A stretch of DNA of 64,000 nt from Pictodentalium vernedei (Eukaryota > Mollusca > Scaphopoda > Dentaliida > Dentaliidae): contig CM062296.1 of NCBI GenBank assembly GCA_031216915.1, positions 798,269,022 to 798,333,021 of the forward strand. The letters are read 5' to 3'. The notes under the pieces were generated by a model. It saw only the letters and a program-made list of their open reading frames with translations, was not told the origin of the DNA and searched no databases. Positions 29,696 through 42,173 of this stretch are shown here, in pieces. The translations under genes were made by a program, and so were the position numbers. Position 1 is the stretch's first letter. Each line of letters opens with the position of its first letter.

Positions 29696-30677
29696 TGCAA
29701 CGAAGTTGCGGGGGTATAATGTTTTTGACTGGTCCGTCCGTCAGTCTGTCAGTCCGTCAGTCAGTCCTACTTGTTTTCCGGACTTTTTTTCTACATGCTT
29801 CCAGATATTGAGCTGATTTTTGGTATGTGAGTCTAACATGGTGGCCCACAGATCAAGTTTGCATTTTGTGCCGCTCCACTGATTTTTACCAAAATTACGG
29901 CCCTTGGACTCTGAAAAATTCATCAAAATTACAGTTTTCCAGACTTTTTTTCTACACGCATCCAGATATTTAGCTGATTTTTGGTATGTTAGTTTGACAT
30001 GGTGGCCTACAGATCAAGTTTGCATTTTGTTCCGCTACACCTCATTTTTACCGAAATTACGGCCCTTGAACTTTGAAAAGTTCATCAAAATTACAGTTTT
30101 GCGGACTTTTTTTCCTGCACACTTCCAGATATTGAGCTGATTTTTAGTATGTTAGTCTAACAGGGTGGCCTACAGAACAAGTTTGGGTTTTGTTCCGCTC
30201 CACTGATTTTTACCAAAATTACGGCCCCATGGACTTTGAAAAGTTCATCAAAATTACAGTTTTCCAGGCTTTTTCTCTACATGCTTCCAGATATTGAGCT
30301 GATTTTTGGTATGTTTGTCTAACATGGTGACCTACAGATCAAGTTTGCATTTTGTTCTGCTCCACTGATTTTTACCAAAATTACGGCCCTTCCACTTTGA
30401 AAAGTTCAGAAAAATTACAGTTTTCCGGACTTTTTTCTACACGCTTTCAGATATATCGAAATTATGGCCATTTTAGTATATGAGTCTACCACAATGACTT
30501 ACAGATCAAGTTTGCGTTTCGTTCTGCTCGGCTGATTTTTGCGGAAATTACGGGCCCTGGACTCGGAAAAATACAACTAACAGATTTCCGGGTCATTTTC
30601 CTAAAAATTACAGTTTTCCGAGCTTGAAATATCGGGGTGCGTGGGATATGTGAGTGTGCTCACTAAGGTTCTATATT
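29696..30677 (+). mobile_element. hairpin-headed tandem-repeat element (GCAACGAAGTTGC family), copy 1
   Basis: The head TTATACCCC(A)TGCAACGAAGTTGCGGGGGTATAA forms a hairpin and is followed by GTCCGTC repeats. About four or five units of ~162 bp contain CCAGATATTGAGCTGATTTTTGG. The tail is GGTGCGTGGGATATGTGAGTG...GGTTCTATATTT. A second copy lies at 45984-46863. Confidence 0.75.
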
Positions 30678-31888
30678 TATTTATGAAACCGATTAGATTA
30701 TAAGGTCTCTTTTCATTAATTTACTGTAACATAAACTGAAACGAATTGAGAGCATCTCGCCTTGTTGATTACAGACGTAAACATTGAATAAAGGGAAATC
30801 ACTCCAGTCTGTTATGATAAAAGTTAACACCTTACCGAAACAACGTCTGCTTTCTAATATTCGCTGTACAACAATTCAATTTCACTTGTGTAAGAACGGG
30901 ACATATACATTATTATTCTGTTTGTTGACAGGGGACATGGTTTCACGTTCCCTGCATGAAACATATATTCAACCTTGGCTGTTTGGACAGCAAAATCAAT
31001 TGCCTGAACACACATGCACAAGTTGCACAGACACACAGTGACACAGTTACACACATAGAAACAGTCACATACACAAACATTCGCAGGTGGTTGGGGTGTC
31101 TTGTCACCAGATGGGGAGGAGCAGATAAGGGGTGGGAGGAGTACTTAATGGGAGTGAGAGATATATTCTATTATTGCAATTTGTTGTGTGGGAGATAAGG
31201 ACGTTTGCATTATAGATACAATTTCCAAAAGTGTCATGACATCAACTAATAATAAACTACCAGTGACGGGATCACATTATCAACCAAGAAGCGAATAGTT
31301 TAAGTGAAATTTAAGATAAGTGATACATTACAAACTGAAAGGCACACACACATAATTTCCCCCTCCCCCCCCCCCCCCCCCCCCCCTTCGAAGTCACTGC
31401 CCTTTGACCATGATTCTCAGCGTTGCATTGAGAACATATGTTAACTGCAGTATTTCATGATGCAGACAACCAAGAATAAAATTGGGAGAAAAAACGCAAA
31501 AAATAATTTTTTTCATTGACAGATAATTGTTACGTAACATGTATGTCACAACCACTTTTTCAGTTTGTCAAGTTCATGTTTTAATTCAGTTACCTCCCTT
31601 GATGTTTCTCAGCATTATTCACTGCAGAATAAAAAATGTAGAAACACAGCTAGGGGGTAAAAAGGTGAACATAAAATTCTGATACCTCCCATGCCTATCG
31701 ATCTGTAAACCATGCATGGACACAAGTTCACTACACACATTTACAACAAAGTCATTATTAAATTGAGACATAAAGTTTGTATGCCCAGTATATTTCTGGT
31801 TAATACAGCAGGGTGTATTCTAGTCATACAGAAGAATGTATTAACACAATTTACCAGGATAAAAACAACCTTCACAAGAGAACAATAT
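30678..31888. other. intronic DNA, no gene recognised
   Basis: Contains CACACA-rich sequence near 31010-31080 and a 22-C tract at 31365-31386. The end (31879-31888) is the SINE target duplication AGAACAATAT. Confidence 0.4.
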
Positions 31889-32231
31889 TGTGGGGGTGCA
31901 GTGGCTCAGTAGGTATAGGTGCAGGCTGCAACCCAAGAGGTCCTTGGTTCGAATCCACCTGCGGCAACCGCGTTGTGTCCTTGGGCAAGACACTTCACCC
32001 CCATTGCCCACGTGGGGGGCATGGTGGCGCTGTGTACTAAGGCATACTGCAAGTCGATGGTGCACTTGTCTTCAACCAATGCTAACCCTGCTTGTGTGGA
32101 GGTAGTATGTTGAGCTGACAGTTGCTCAGTGGTTATCCCCGGGTACTCCGGCTTCCTCCACCCGTAAAACTGTCATGGTTATGATTAACCATTGTGCAGT
32201 AATATGTGACCTTAAACATCAATAAATAAAT
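31889..32231 (+). repeat. full-length tRNA-derived SINE with 10-bp TSD
   Basis: The head has RNA polymerase III promoter boxes: A-box-like TGGCTCAGTAGG and B-box GGTTCGAATCC. It then reads TGTCCTTGGGCAAGACACTT, CGTGGGGGGCATGG, GGGTACTCCGGCTTCC and an AATAAATAAAT tail. The exact 10-bp flank AGAACAATAT occurs on both sides. It is a SINE rather than a tRNA gene because the tRNA-like part is degenerate and the unit continues for 270 more bases. It is the reference copy for those at 7.1, 23.0, 37.1, 48.0 and 53.5 kb. Confidence 0.9.
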
Positions 32232-32414
32232 AGAACAATATCGTGTGATTAAATTGTTAATCATTATCTTGTTTAAAAAAAAAAACGAGAATATTATTTT
32301 GGCTAATATTGCTCCGTACTAAACATGCAGAGTCTGAGAACTTACGTGTTGTTAAAACTTATGCAATTGGTGATTTATCAAAGAAATGAAGTGGTATCAT
32401 AGACAGATTTTTAG

Positions 32415-33602
32415 TTTACCTGAGCGAAGCTCAAGGGGAACTTTACTAATCACTTTCTGTCCGTCGTCGTCCGGTCGGCATAAACGTGACATTACCGACT
32501 TCTCACAAATACTTGAACAAATTGAACCAAATCTGGTGTGCATGTACCCTGTCATAATTTAATTCAAGTTTGTTCAGATAAAATTGTCACGCCCTGGGGG
32601 GGGGGGGGGGGAGGCACCAAAAGGGGCATAACTCTGATACCACTCATAAAATACAAAAGAAAATCATCACCTTCAGATGCAGTGGTCAGAATCTTTTCAT
32701 ATTTGGTATACTTCATGTCTAAGGGGGCCAGATTCAAGTTTGTTCAAATCGAGTCACTGGATTAATATTTGGGCTCCCTATTGGAGCCCAAATTTTAACT
32801 TTAGGCAATACGTGGAATATTCTTTAAAAATCTTCAGATTCACCAGTCAGAATCCTCTCATATTTGGTATCCATCATCTCTGGGGGGAGGGGGGGGGGGG
32901 CAGATTCAGGGAGCCTAAAGTTTAACTTTGTGCAATATAAGGAATGTTCTTTAAAAATCTTCTTCTGATTCACCAGTCAGAATCCTCTCATATTTGGTAT
33001 ACAACATCTCTAAGGAGGTCAGATTCAAGTTTGTTCAAATCGGGTCCCTGAGTTGAAAATTTTGGACCAAAATTTAGAAAAAAAAACCCATTTTTTTTCG
33101 ATTTTTTATATGCATTTTGTTCAATTTTGAGACAAAAAGAAAAAAAAAATTTAGCCTAAACATTCTGACTTGGAAATTTTGGAGCAAAATTCGGATATTT
33201 TTTTTCCTGATTCTTTTCAAAATAGAGTTCCCAGATGAATTAGAGTGGTTTATGCGAAATTGTTTTTTTCCTATGTCCTCTCTTCCTGGAGTGGGGGGGG
33301 GGGGGCAAGTTAGATGTAACAAAATGTTAGGCTGCAAAATATATTTTGAAAGATTTAGAGTGAGTGATTTTATGCAAACCCCACCCCACCAAAAAAGGAA
33401 GGAAAAAAATTGCTACAAAAAGCCTTTTGAAGTAATTAGAGTGAATTTATATTAAAAAAAAATGGGACCCCTATAATAATTTCATGACTTCATTCCTCTG
33501 AAGTGTTGATGAGCCATGATTAGCTGAATCTGATCCGAAGTACTTCTTTGAACAACTTGTCACGTGAGCAATTAAGAATTAAGGCCCCTTGGGGTCTCTT
33601 GT
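32415..33602 (+). mobile_element. pearl/Helentron-like tandem-repeat element
   Basis: Head TTACCTGAGCGAAGCTCAAGGGGA (hairpin GAGCGAAGCTC), then GTCCGTCGTC. Diverged internal units carry CAGTCAGAATCCTCTCATATTTGG and GATTCAAGTTTGTTCAAATC. The tail AGGCCCCTTGGGGTCTCTTG precedes TT. No TSD is expected, since such elements insert between T residues. Classification is by architecture. Confidence 0.6.
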
Positions 33603-33901
33603 TTTACGTGCCCTCTTCAGACCATTGGGATCTGCATCAGTATTGGCAGAATGAAATAATTGGTAATCGCTAAGTTTATATAATCAGTTCATCTCTGGAA
33701 AAAATTCTGGTTTTTTCTCAGAAACCTAGTCGGAACAAATTAAGAAAATTGCTTTATTTTCCCCATTTAAACTTTGATTACTGACTATTATATCCTGTGG
33801 ACGACTTGAACGGATGAACTGTTACAGTAGGAACCAAACTTGTCCTGATTGCATTGCTAGTTATTTCAGCTTACTTCAGTGGTAGTTTTATTTACTTTCA
33901 G

Positions 33902-34003
33902 AAAACCGCTACAGCTGTAGCCCACTGCAAACGTGGCAATGGTTTGATCAAGGTGAATGGACGTCCTCTGGAGAATATTGAACCACAAATTCTCAGAGCA
34001 AAG
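33902..34003 (+). CDS. RPS16: ribosomal protein S16, exon 3
   Basis: Acceptor TTTACTTTCAG, then 34 codons beginning [20 protein letters not shown] and ending ...IEPQILRAK, then donor GTAAAG. It joins exon 2 in phase at GRK/KTATAV, as in eukaryotic S16 (uS9), and contains the conserved core up to the LxEP region. No stop or frameshift. The next expected part (EP-I/L-LLLGKERFAGVDIRV...) was not found up to 64000, so the gene continues beyond the window with intron 3 longer than 30 kb. Confidence 0.9.
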
Positions 34004-34919
34004 GTAAAGTTGTAGCTCAGCTCAAAAAGTGTGTTCACAAAGATATTTTGGCCATCAATTACATCAGCACAGCTCATTATCAGGTCTGTTGTTTTGAGGT
34101 GGGAGATCACCTTCGCCCTTTATGGCCTGCCTGCTTTATGGAGATTTGCTCAGATTTGCGAATGCAACCTTGAAAATCTATGACACCAACATTTTAAAAA
34201 AATCCATGTTTGCCCAGTAAATCTAAAGGAAACTTAAGTCTCTCTTAACCCTTAGTGTGTCATGGTAATTTTCCTGACGTTCTGCAGCCCAATATCCTGT
34301 GAGCCTAGTAGCTTCACACTTTTTCTAGGCAAGTCTTGGCTGCCTCTAAAGGCAGCCAAGACTTGACTAGAAACCATTGCCAATGTTATTTGTCTATTGC
34401 CAGCAAAACTTCTTTATTGTAAGTTTGAAAAAATTTGATGAAGTTGAATACAGGCCTTCAAAGGTAAATAACTTCCAAGTGAATTGGTTGAACTATGGAG
34501 GCAATCAAGTGCCTGCCTATATTTTAGTCCAGAAGAGCATTAGTGGCCCTCCTGTGATGTTCTAAACTACAGGCCTGCATTATGTTATATGGGCCCAACA
34601 AAGATTGATGGTTTGGTTAGGGAATGGGTCTCGTTATCGATCTGCAAATTTTGTGAACACAAGCAAATACAATTTGATTTTGGTAAAACTTGCTACATGC
34701 ATGCATTGTTGAAAGACCACTCTGAAAAATGGTGTGCTCAAAATAAATTAATATAAAGGCCTGTGAAGATCTTTCTTGCTCGGCCAGTTTTATCGGATTC
34801 TGTAGGAGTTATGCACGGTTTTTGTTGAAAATCTAATGTTCATTCGATTACTGACTGAACATGATAAATTTAAAAAATATCAGTTTTGATAAAAGTGGTA
34901 TATGTATACATTGTATGAA
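34004..34919. other. start of RPS16 intron 3, no gene
   Basis: Non-coding apart from a hairpin at 34325-34370. The open frame at 34377-34565 shows no domain. Confidence 0.5.
34325..34370. other. perfect ~20-bp hairpin (CAAGTCTTGGCTGCC)
   Basis: CTAG.CAAGTCTTGGCTGCC pairs with GGCAGCCAAGACTTG.CTAG around a short loop. A near-identical hairpin with similar flanks (TAACCCTTA... upstream; TTGTCTA.TG(C/T)CAGCA downstream) occurs at 58593-58638. Confidence 0.75.
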
Positions 34920-36182
34920 GCAGGCCATTATTATGCCCCCATCTTGAAAAGTCGAGGGGTATCTAGTAGAAACCTCCATCTGTCTGTTGTCCATCGGTTC
35001 GTCTGTTCACCCATCAGTACCAACATTTTCCCTTGCAATTCAACCAATGCTACCCTGATGTGAATGATATTTGGTGATGTGATCGAGCATCATAGGGGAA
35101 TGATACCTGTATAGCACGAGTTTCTTCCACACATTTTTTCCAGAGTTATGGTCATTTTTCGACTTAGATTTCCAGTGTGATTTGGTCTTTTCTTATTACC
35201 AGCCACTTAAAAGTTAACTATTGAATCGAGGCTATGATGAAAAATTGTTTTTGATGTTACAGTGATTTAATATCTTTGTTTTAATTTCTGAGCTTCTTGA
35301 CATCAAACATCTATGGGTATCATCATCAAGTGGACACTTTGATGTTCAGATCTTAATTAAGTTCCAACCAAATAGCAATGGAAAATATGCTGTGCCAGAA
35401 TGTACTTATATCCAAATTATGTAGTGTTTAAAACATTTCTTCAAAGTTTTGCAATGTTTAGGCCATATATGGTTTGGTAAAGTTTCCCCTGATGCACACA
35501 ATATACAGTACGTGGAGAGTGGATTGTAACTAAATCACCTGCGGAGTGGAGCTATCACTCAAGCTATAAATTTTAAATTTTGTACACATCGACAAAAAAC
35601 ACAAGCAATGTTTCAGCCAATGGACCTCCGGGTTTAACCCGGAGGTCCACTGGCTGAAACTTTGTTTGTGCTGGTTATGCTCTGTAAGGTATTTGCAATT
35701 ATTGCTTGGGTGGAATCTCCACTCTGCGGGTGATTTAGTGATAATACACTCTCTACGTACTGTAGTTTAGGGCCTCCCATTGTATGGACAAATTTTATGA
35801 AATTTTTTCAGTCAAAATATTCATATTTTTTTCGGACATACTCGTTTTAGCTTACTGCTTGCAAAAGTTTGTGTTAAGGCGAGCTTTGTGATTGATATTG
35901 TTGACATAGGTTACTGAAGACCATTTCAGTAATATTTAACCCTTATTTTATACGCCCGTTGACGAATGGGACGTATTATGTGATTAGTCTGTCTGTCTGT
36001 CCATCTGTAAACTTTTTTTTGTTAGGAAGTTTTGTGTCATCTTTCAATCGATCTTTTCCAAACGTGCCATGAATAATAACTATAATAGGAATCTGTGCAC
36101 CTGCAATATCGAGGGTGATCCGATTGACTCTTAAAGTTATGACCCTTCAGGCTTGGAATTTTCATTGAAGTCTGTATACTTA
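34920..36182 (+). repeat. paralogous segment P1, with hairpin-headed modules and a MITE
   Basis: Begins with a TATGCCCCCATCTT...GAGGGGTAT head. It contains a ~1-kb stretch (from 35170) that recurs at 45.78-47.35 kb (P2) and 53.87-54.23 kb (P3), and a TATACGCCCGTT head at 35949. Useful because each copy carries different insertions. Confidence 0.65.
35506..35762. mobile_element. 257-bp TA-flanked MITE
   Basis: TIRs CAGTACGTGGAGAGTG and the inverse CAGTACGTAGAGAGTG, ~50 bp long, with TA on each side. The centre is a strong palindrome, CAATGGACCTCCGGG-TTTAA-CCCGGAGGTCCACTGG. The paralogues near 46928 and 54210 read CACAATATAGTTTA without it. Confidence 0.9.
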
Positions 36183-38988
36183 TTAGCTCACCTGGCCTAA
36201 AAGGCCATGTGAGCTTTTCTCATCACTTGGGGTCCGGCATCCGTAAACTTTTCACATTTTCATCTTCTCTGTAACCGCTGAGCCGGTGTGAACCAAACTT
36301 GGCAGGAATGGTCTATGGAAGGTCCTCTACAAACGATCCTCATTTTGTTCCCGTCGGATAAAAAACATGGCTTCTGGAGGCATTCTTTGATTCTGGCTGG
36401 TGGATTTTCAAAAATCTTCTCCTCTGAAACTGCCAGGCCAAATGTTCTGAAACGTCACATAAATGTTGACTGGGACCCTCTCTACCACCGATTCTCATTT
36501 AATGTTGATTGGGTCACAAACATGGCTGCAATTGCGGCTTATAGTTACTGTAGAAACCCTATGGGAAATCACATTTTCCTCTTCTTCTCTGGAAAAAACG
36601 AGGCGATGTGAAAACAAACCTGGCAGGGATAGTCTATGGGAGGTCCTCTACAAACGATCCTCATTTTGTTCTCATGGGTTGAAAAACATGGCCACCAGAG
36701 GCATTCTTTGATTCTGATTGGTAGATTTTAAAAAATCTTCTCTGACACTGCCTGGCAAAATGTTTTAATACTTCACATAAATGATGACTGGGACCCCTTC
36801 TACCAACAATCCTCGCAAACATGGCCACAATTGCAGCTTATAGTTATTATAGATACCTTATGGGAAATCACGTTTTCATCTTCTACTCCGGAACTACTGA
36901 GCCGACATGAACCAAACCTGGCAGGGATGATCTATGGGAGGTCTTCTACAAACGATCCTCTTTTGTTCCCGTGAGTTGAAAAACATGGCCGCCAGAGGCA
37001 TTCTTTGATTCTGATAGATGGATTTTCAAAAATCTTCTCTGAAACTGCCAGGTCAAATGTTTTGATACTTCACATAAGTGATGACTGGGACCCCCTCTAC
37101 CAACGATCCTCATTTAATGTTGATCGGGTAGAAAACATGGGGAGCTGACAGTTGCTTGCCATTGCTCGGTGGTTCTCTCTGGGTACTCCGGCTTCCTACA
37201 CCCGTAAAACTGCCGTGGTCATGATAAGCCATTGTGCAGAAATATGTGACCTTAAACACAAATAAATAAATAATAAATATTCTCTGAAAACTGCCAGGCC
37301 AAATGTTTTGATACTTCACATAAGTGATGACTGGGACCCTCTCTACGAACGATCCTCATTTAATGTTGCTCTGGTTGTAAACATGGCCCCAATTGCGGCT
37401 TATAGTTACTATAAAAACCCTGTGGGAAATCACATTTTCATCTCTGAAACTTCTGAGCCGACGTGAACCAAACTTTGCAGGAATGGTTTATGAGAGGTTG
37501 GAAATATGTGGCCACCAGAGGCTATATTCTAATGCTTAACCCAATGCCTCTCCTGTCTGCATGAAAATCGGTACTGTCAGCAAAATACTTGTTTTTGAGA
37601 ATCTGGTAAGGGTTGGTTGTAGTTTTCTTCACTGAGAACTGGGGAAAAAAAACCCAAAAATATTGTGTATACAGTACAAGTCAAAATAAGCTGTAGTATA
37701 ACTGCAATAAACTAAGTAAACTGCTGCTCCTGCCCTGACAATATCAGAATCTGATATTTTCTGGAAAACTATCGGTGAGAGCTTTCCAGAAAATGATGTC
37801 AGCTTCAGGTCTTATCAGTGTAGGAAGAGAAAAAGATACATAGTTTATAGGATTATCCTACACAACTTATTTTGACATTACTGTAAACCATTGCAACTGT
37901 ATCTTGATATATGCATCATTAGTCTCATGTTACTTATCAGAAAATACTGATTGATGACAGGTGTTTGGAAAACCAGGAAAGTTTTTGTTTGTATTCTCTT
38001 ACAATCATGTCAGGTTAGATGACAGTAATTATTGTATATCTTTTAAGATTTGACAAAAATTGGAGTAAAATGTGTTTGACTGTAACCCTTTACCTATCCA
38101 TTGCTATTTTGAAAAGAGAATACTGTCTGAGAAAATTGTAATTTTCAAAGTATTTAACATTCTTTTACTGATTTTTTTTTTTGTTGAAACAGAATTCATA
38201 AATATATGCATTTTCAAGAAATCTTTGAAACTACAAGGCCAAATGGTTTGAAAACTTAGTGTGTCTGATGACTGTAACCCCTCTACCAAGGATTCTCATT
38301 TTAATCTTCATCGGGTTGCAATTATGGTTGCAATTGTGGCTTATAGTTACTATAGAAACCCTATAGGAAATAATATTTTCATCATCTTCACTGAAAGTAC
38401 TGAGCCAATGTGAACCAGACTTGGCATGCATTGTCTGTGAGAGGTTCTCTACAACTGTTACTCATTTTATTCCTGTTGGGTGAAAAAACGTGGCCACCAG
38501 AAGCATTCTTTGATTCTGATTGGTCAATTTGAAAACTCTTCTCCTCTGAAATCACAGGGCCAAATGTTATGAAACTTTGCATGGTCGATAACTGGGACAC
38601 CCTCCACCAACATTCCTCATTTTAATGTTGATCGAATTGCAAACGTGGCTACAATTGCGGTTTATAATTACTATAGAAAAAACCTATGGGGAATCACATT
38701 TTCATCTTCTCTCTGGAACTACTGAGCTGACATGAACCAAAACTTGGCAAGAATGGTCTATAGGAGGCCCTCTACAAACGATCCTCTTTTTGTTCCCGTT
38801 GGTTGGAAAATAAGGCCACCAGAGACATTCTGTGATTCTGTTTGATGGATTCAGATGTTTTGAAACTTCACATGATTGAAGGCTGGGACACCTACCAATG
38901 ATCCTCATGTAATGTTGATGTAATGTTGCAAACATGGCCACAATTGCAGTTCATAGTTACCATGGAAAGCCTATGGGAAATCACATTT
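36183..38988 (+). repeat. hairpin-headed tandem array, ~312-bp units
   Basis: Head TTAGCTCACCTGGCCTAAAAGGCCATGTGAGCTT, then units about 312 bp apart with ACCAAACTTGGCAGGAATGG, ACAAACGATCCTCATTTTG and AACATGGCCACCAGAGGCAT. A SINE fragment interrupts one unit. No tail motif was found before the next head. Confidence 0.7.
37138..37272 (+). repeat. SINE 3' fragment
   Basis: GGAGCTGACAGTTGCTTGCC ... CCTTAAACACAAATAAATAAAT, matching the last ~130 bases of the SINE at 31889. Inserted in the 312-bp array. Confidence 0.8.
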
Positions 38989-40972
38989 TTAGCTTAACTT
39001 GACAAAGTCAAGATAAGCTGATGCCATCACGCGTGCGAAGTCTGTGAGTCGGTGACTCTCCGAGTCTGTTCACATTTTCCTTTAGCACGGGCTACACCCC
39101 GCAGTACTTGTCTGATCGTCACGAAATTTCATATGCAGGTTTGGGGTTAGATGAGAACATCCCCATTTGGTCACGATCGGTCAACCAGTATGGCTGCCCG
39201 AGCCGAAAACCATTAGCACAGTCTAAAGGTTGTATTTATGAAGGGATTTCATTGTAACTTGGTAGGATGCCTCTGTATAATGTCTAGATGAGAACGTCCC
39301 CATTTGGTCACGATCGGTCAACCGTGATGGCTGCCCAAGCCCGAAACCCAAAAACTTTTAGCACAGTCTGCAGGTCATGTTTAATATGGAGGGATTTCAT
39401 TGTAACTTGGTAGGATGACTCCTTATGAAGTCTAGATGAGAATTTCCCCTTTTGGGCGTGATCTGCCAACCGTGACAACTGCATGAGCCCAAAACCCGAA
39501 AACCTTTAGCACAGTCTACAGGTCATATTTATTGAGGAATTTCATTGTAACTTGAGGGGTTGACTTCATATAAAGTCTAGATGTGAAAGTCCCCTTTTGG
39601 ACGTGATTGGGCAACTGTGACGGCTACAGGGGCCCGAAGCCCGAAAACCTTTAGCACAGTCTACAGGTCATGTTTATTAAGGGATTTCATTGTAACTTGG
39701 TAGGATGAATCCAAATAATGTCTAGATGAGAACGTCCCATTTTGGTCGCGATCATTCAGCCTTTATGGCTGCCCGAGCCCAAAGACCTTTAGCATAGTCT
39801 ATAGGTCGTATTTATGGAAGGATTTCATTGTAACTTGTTAGGTTGACTCCATGTAATGTCTAGATGATGACATCCCCTTTTGGTCGTGATTGGTCAACTG
39901 TGATGGCTACAGGTGCCCGAAGCCCGAAAATCTTGAGCACAGTCTACAGGTCATATTTATGAAGGGATTTCATTGTAACTTTGTAGGATTACTCCAGATG
40001 AGAATTTCCCTTTTGGTTGCAATCATTCAACCATGATGGCTGCCCGAAGCACGAAAACCTTTAGCACAATCTGCAGGTCATATTTATGAAGGGATTTCAT
40101 TGTAACTTGGTAGGTTGACTTCATGTAATGTCTAAATGAGAATGTCCCCTTTTGGACATGATTGGGCAAATGTGACAGCTACAGGGGCCTGAAGCCCGAA
40201 AACCTTTAGCACAGTCTACTGGTGATATTTATGAAGGGATTTCATTGTAGCTTGGTAGGATGACTCCAAATAATGTCTAGATGGGAACGTCCTCTTTTGG
40301 TCGCAATCATTCAGCCTTGATGGCTGCCCAAGCCCCAAATCCCAAAACCTTTAGCATAGTCTATAGGTCGTATTTATGAAAGGATTTCATTATAACTTGT
40401 TAGCTTGACTCCATATAATGCCTAGATGATGACATCCCCTTTTGGTCGTGATTGGTCATCTGTGACGGCTTCAGGGGCCTGAAGCTCGAAAACCTTGAGC
40501 ACAGTCTACAGGTCATATTTATGAAGGGATTTCATTGTAACTTCGTAGGATCACTTTAGATGATGCCCAGATGACATCCCCTTTTGGTTGTGATCATTCA
40601 ACCATGATGGCTTCCCAAGCCCAAAAACCGAAAAACTTCAGTACGGACTACAGGTCATATTTGTGAAGGTATTTCATTGTAACTTAGTAGCATGACTTAG
40701 CATAATGTCGAGATGAGGACGTCCTCTTTTAGTAGTAATCGGTCAACTGTCATGACTACGCAGGCCTGAAGCCCGAAAACCTTTAGCACAGTCTACAGGC
40801 CATATTTATGAAGGGATTTCAATGTAACTTAATAGGATGACTCGTTTTGGAATAATTTCACTGTAAATTGGTAACTTTCGTTGACATATGTTAACTGTGA
40901 GGGCCACATACATTAACTGTGAGGTCATATTAACCCTCCCCTCTGCTATTTAGTACAGTGTACACCTCATTA
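38989..40972 (+). repeat. hairpin-headed tandem array, 127-148 bp units, ~12 copies
   Basis: Head TTAGCTTAACTTGACAAAGTCAAGATAAGC. Units contain GGATTTCATTGTAACTTGGT, CCCCTTTTGGTCGTGATC and CCTTTAGCACAGTCTACAGG. Non-coding. Confidence 0.75.
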
Positions 40973-42173
40973 TTAGCTCATCTTGACAAAGTCAAGCTGA
41001 GTTAATCTCATCTCTCTCCGTCCATCGACACCATGTTTTGGTCTTCTCCAAAGCCACTGGGCCAATTCAAGTGAAAGTTTGTGTGAGTGATGGCCCTGGA
41101 GGGGCATTGCATTTTTGTTCAACCCGGCATGCTCAGTCCCATAGGGAGGGAGTGAGGGAAAATGCTCCCAAAATATTTTTAAAATCTTCTTCTCATGAAC
41201 CAGTGTGTACAATGACTTGATATTTGCTATGGAGCTCCCTTTTGAGGTGTAGAATCAAGTTTGTTCAAACAAAGTTCGTGAAGGAATATTTGACTTTGTA
41301 ATGGGAGGGGTAAGATTTTTGGCCCCACCCAAAATTTCTATTTCAAGAACCAGTGAGCCAACTTCAACCAAATTTGGCATGTAGTTTAAGTGGTTCCTAA
41401 GTAATTGATTGATGCTTAAAAAAAAATTTTCACAGCCCTGTGACAACCCCAGGAGCTAAAAACAAAAAAATTCAAAAGCTCATATATCCCAAACCAGAAG
41501 GAACAGAGAACTGGTACTTGGTATGAAACAACCTTGGGACCAGAAGGAGGGATTTGTTAAAAAAAAATTGCCACACGTTCAGTCAGGGTGCCTGGTAGAG
41601 GGTATTAAAAAAATACCAGTAGTTCTATCCCTGGAGCATTTCGTTCACAGATGTTTGATTGACATATTGTGTTCTTAAATAAACAAAACTTCTGCTATGA
41701 ACATTTTAATCTTGTTATTACAATCTGTCAATTCTGTAGGGGTGGCGGGGGGGGGGGGAATTTTGTTTGTTTTAAAAAGATTTTTATTTATGTTTAATGA
41801 ACCATTTCAATGCTGGAAAACACCTGATGCCTGTATGCATGTCTTTAATTTAACCCTCTCAAGGCTGCAGTGTGGGTTCCAAAGATTTTTATTGATGACA
41901 TGAACAAAAAAACGTTTCAATACTGTTTTTTCTGGTTCCTTGGAAAAAAATTGATCTGATTCCTGTCTGAATATCTTTAATATTTAACCCTCTTATAACT
42001 TGTGTGTTTTTTTCCAAAGATATTTTCTCTCTCATAATAGACTCTTTCTCTACTGATTTCATGTTGAATGAACCCTTTCTATGCTGGAAAACATTTATCT
42101 AATTCCTGTGTGCCTATCTTTAATTTAACCCTCTCAAGACTGCAGGCCTGTAGCAGGGAGTTCCACAGATTTT
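40973..42173 (+). mobile_element. hairpin-headed repeat element, diverged
   Basis: Head TTAGCTCATCTTGACAAAGTCAAGCTGAG, then GATTCAAGTTTGTTCAAA-type sequence, then several copies of a TTTAACCCTCTCAAGNCTGCA motif (about 41850-42150). No clear tail. Confidence 0.5.

Noticed and set aside
31889-31965. tRNA gene
   Set aside because: A and B boxes are present, but the fold is degenerate and the unit continues as a dispersed SINE with a TSD.
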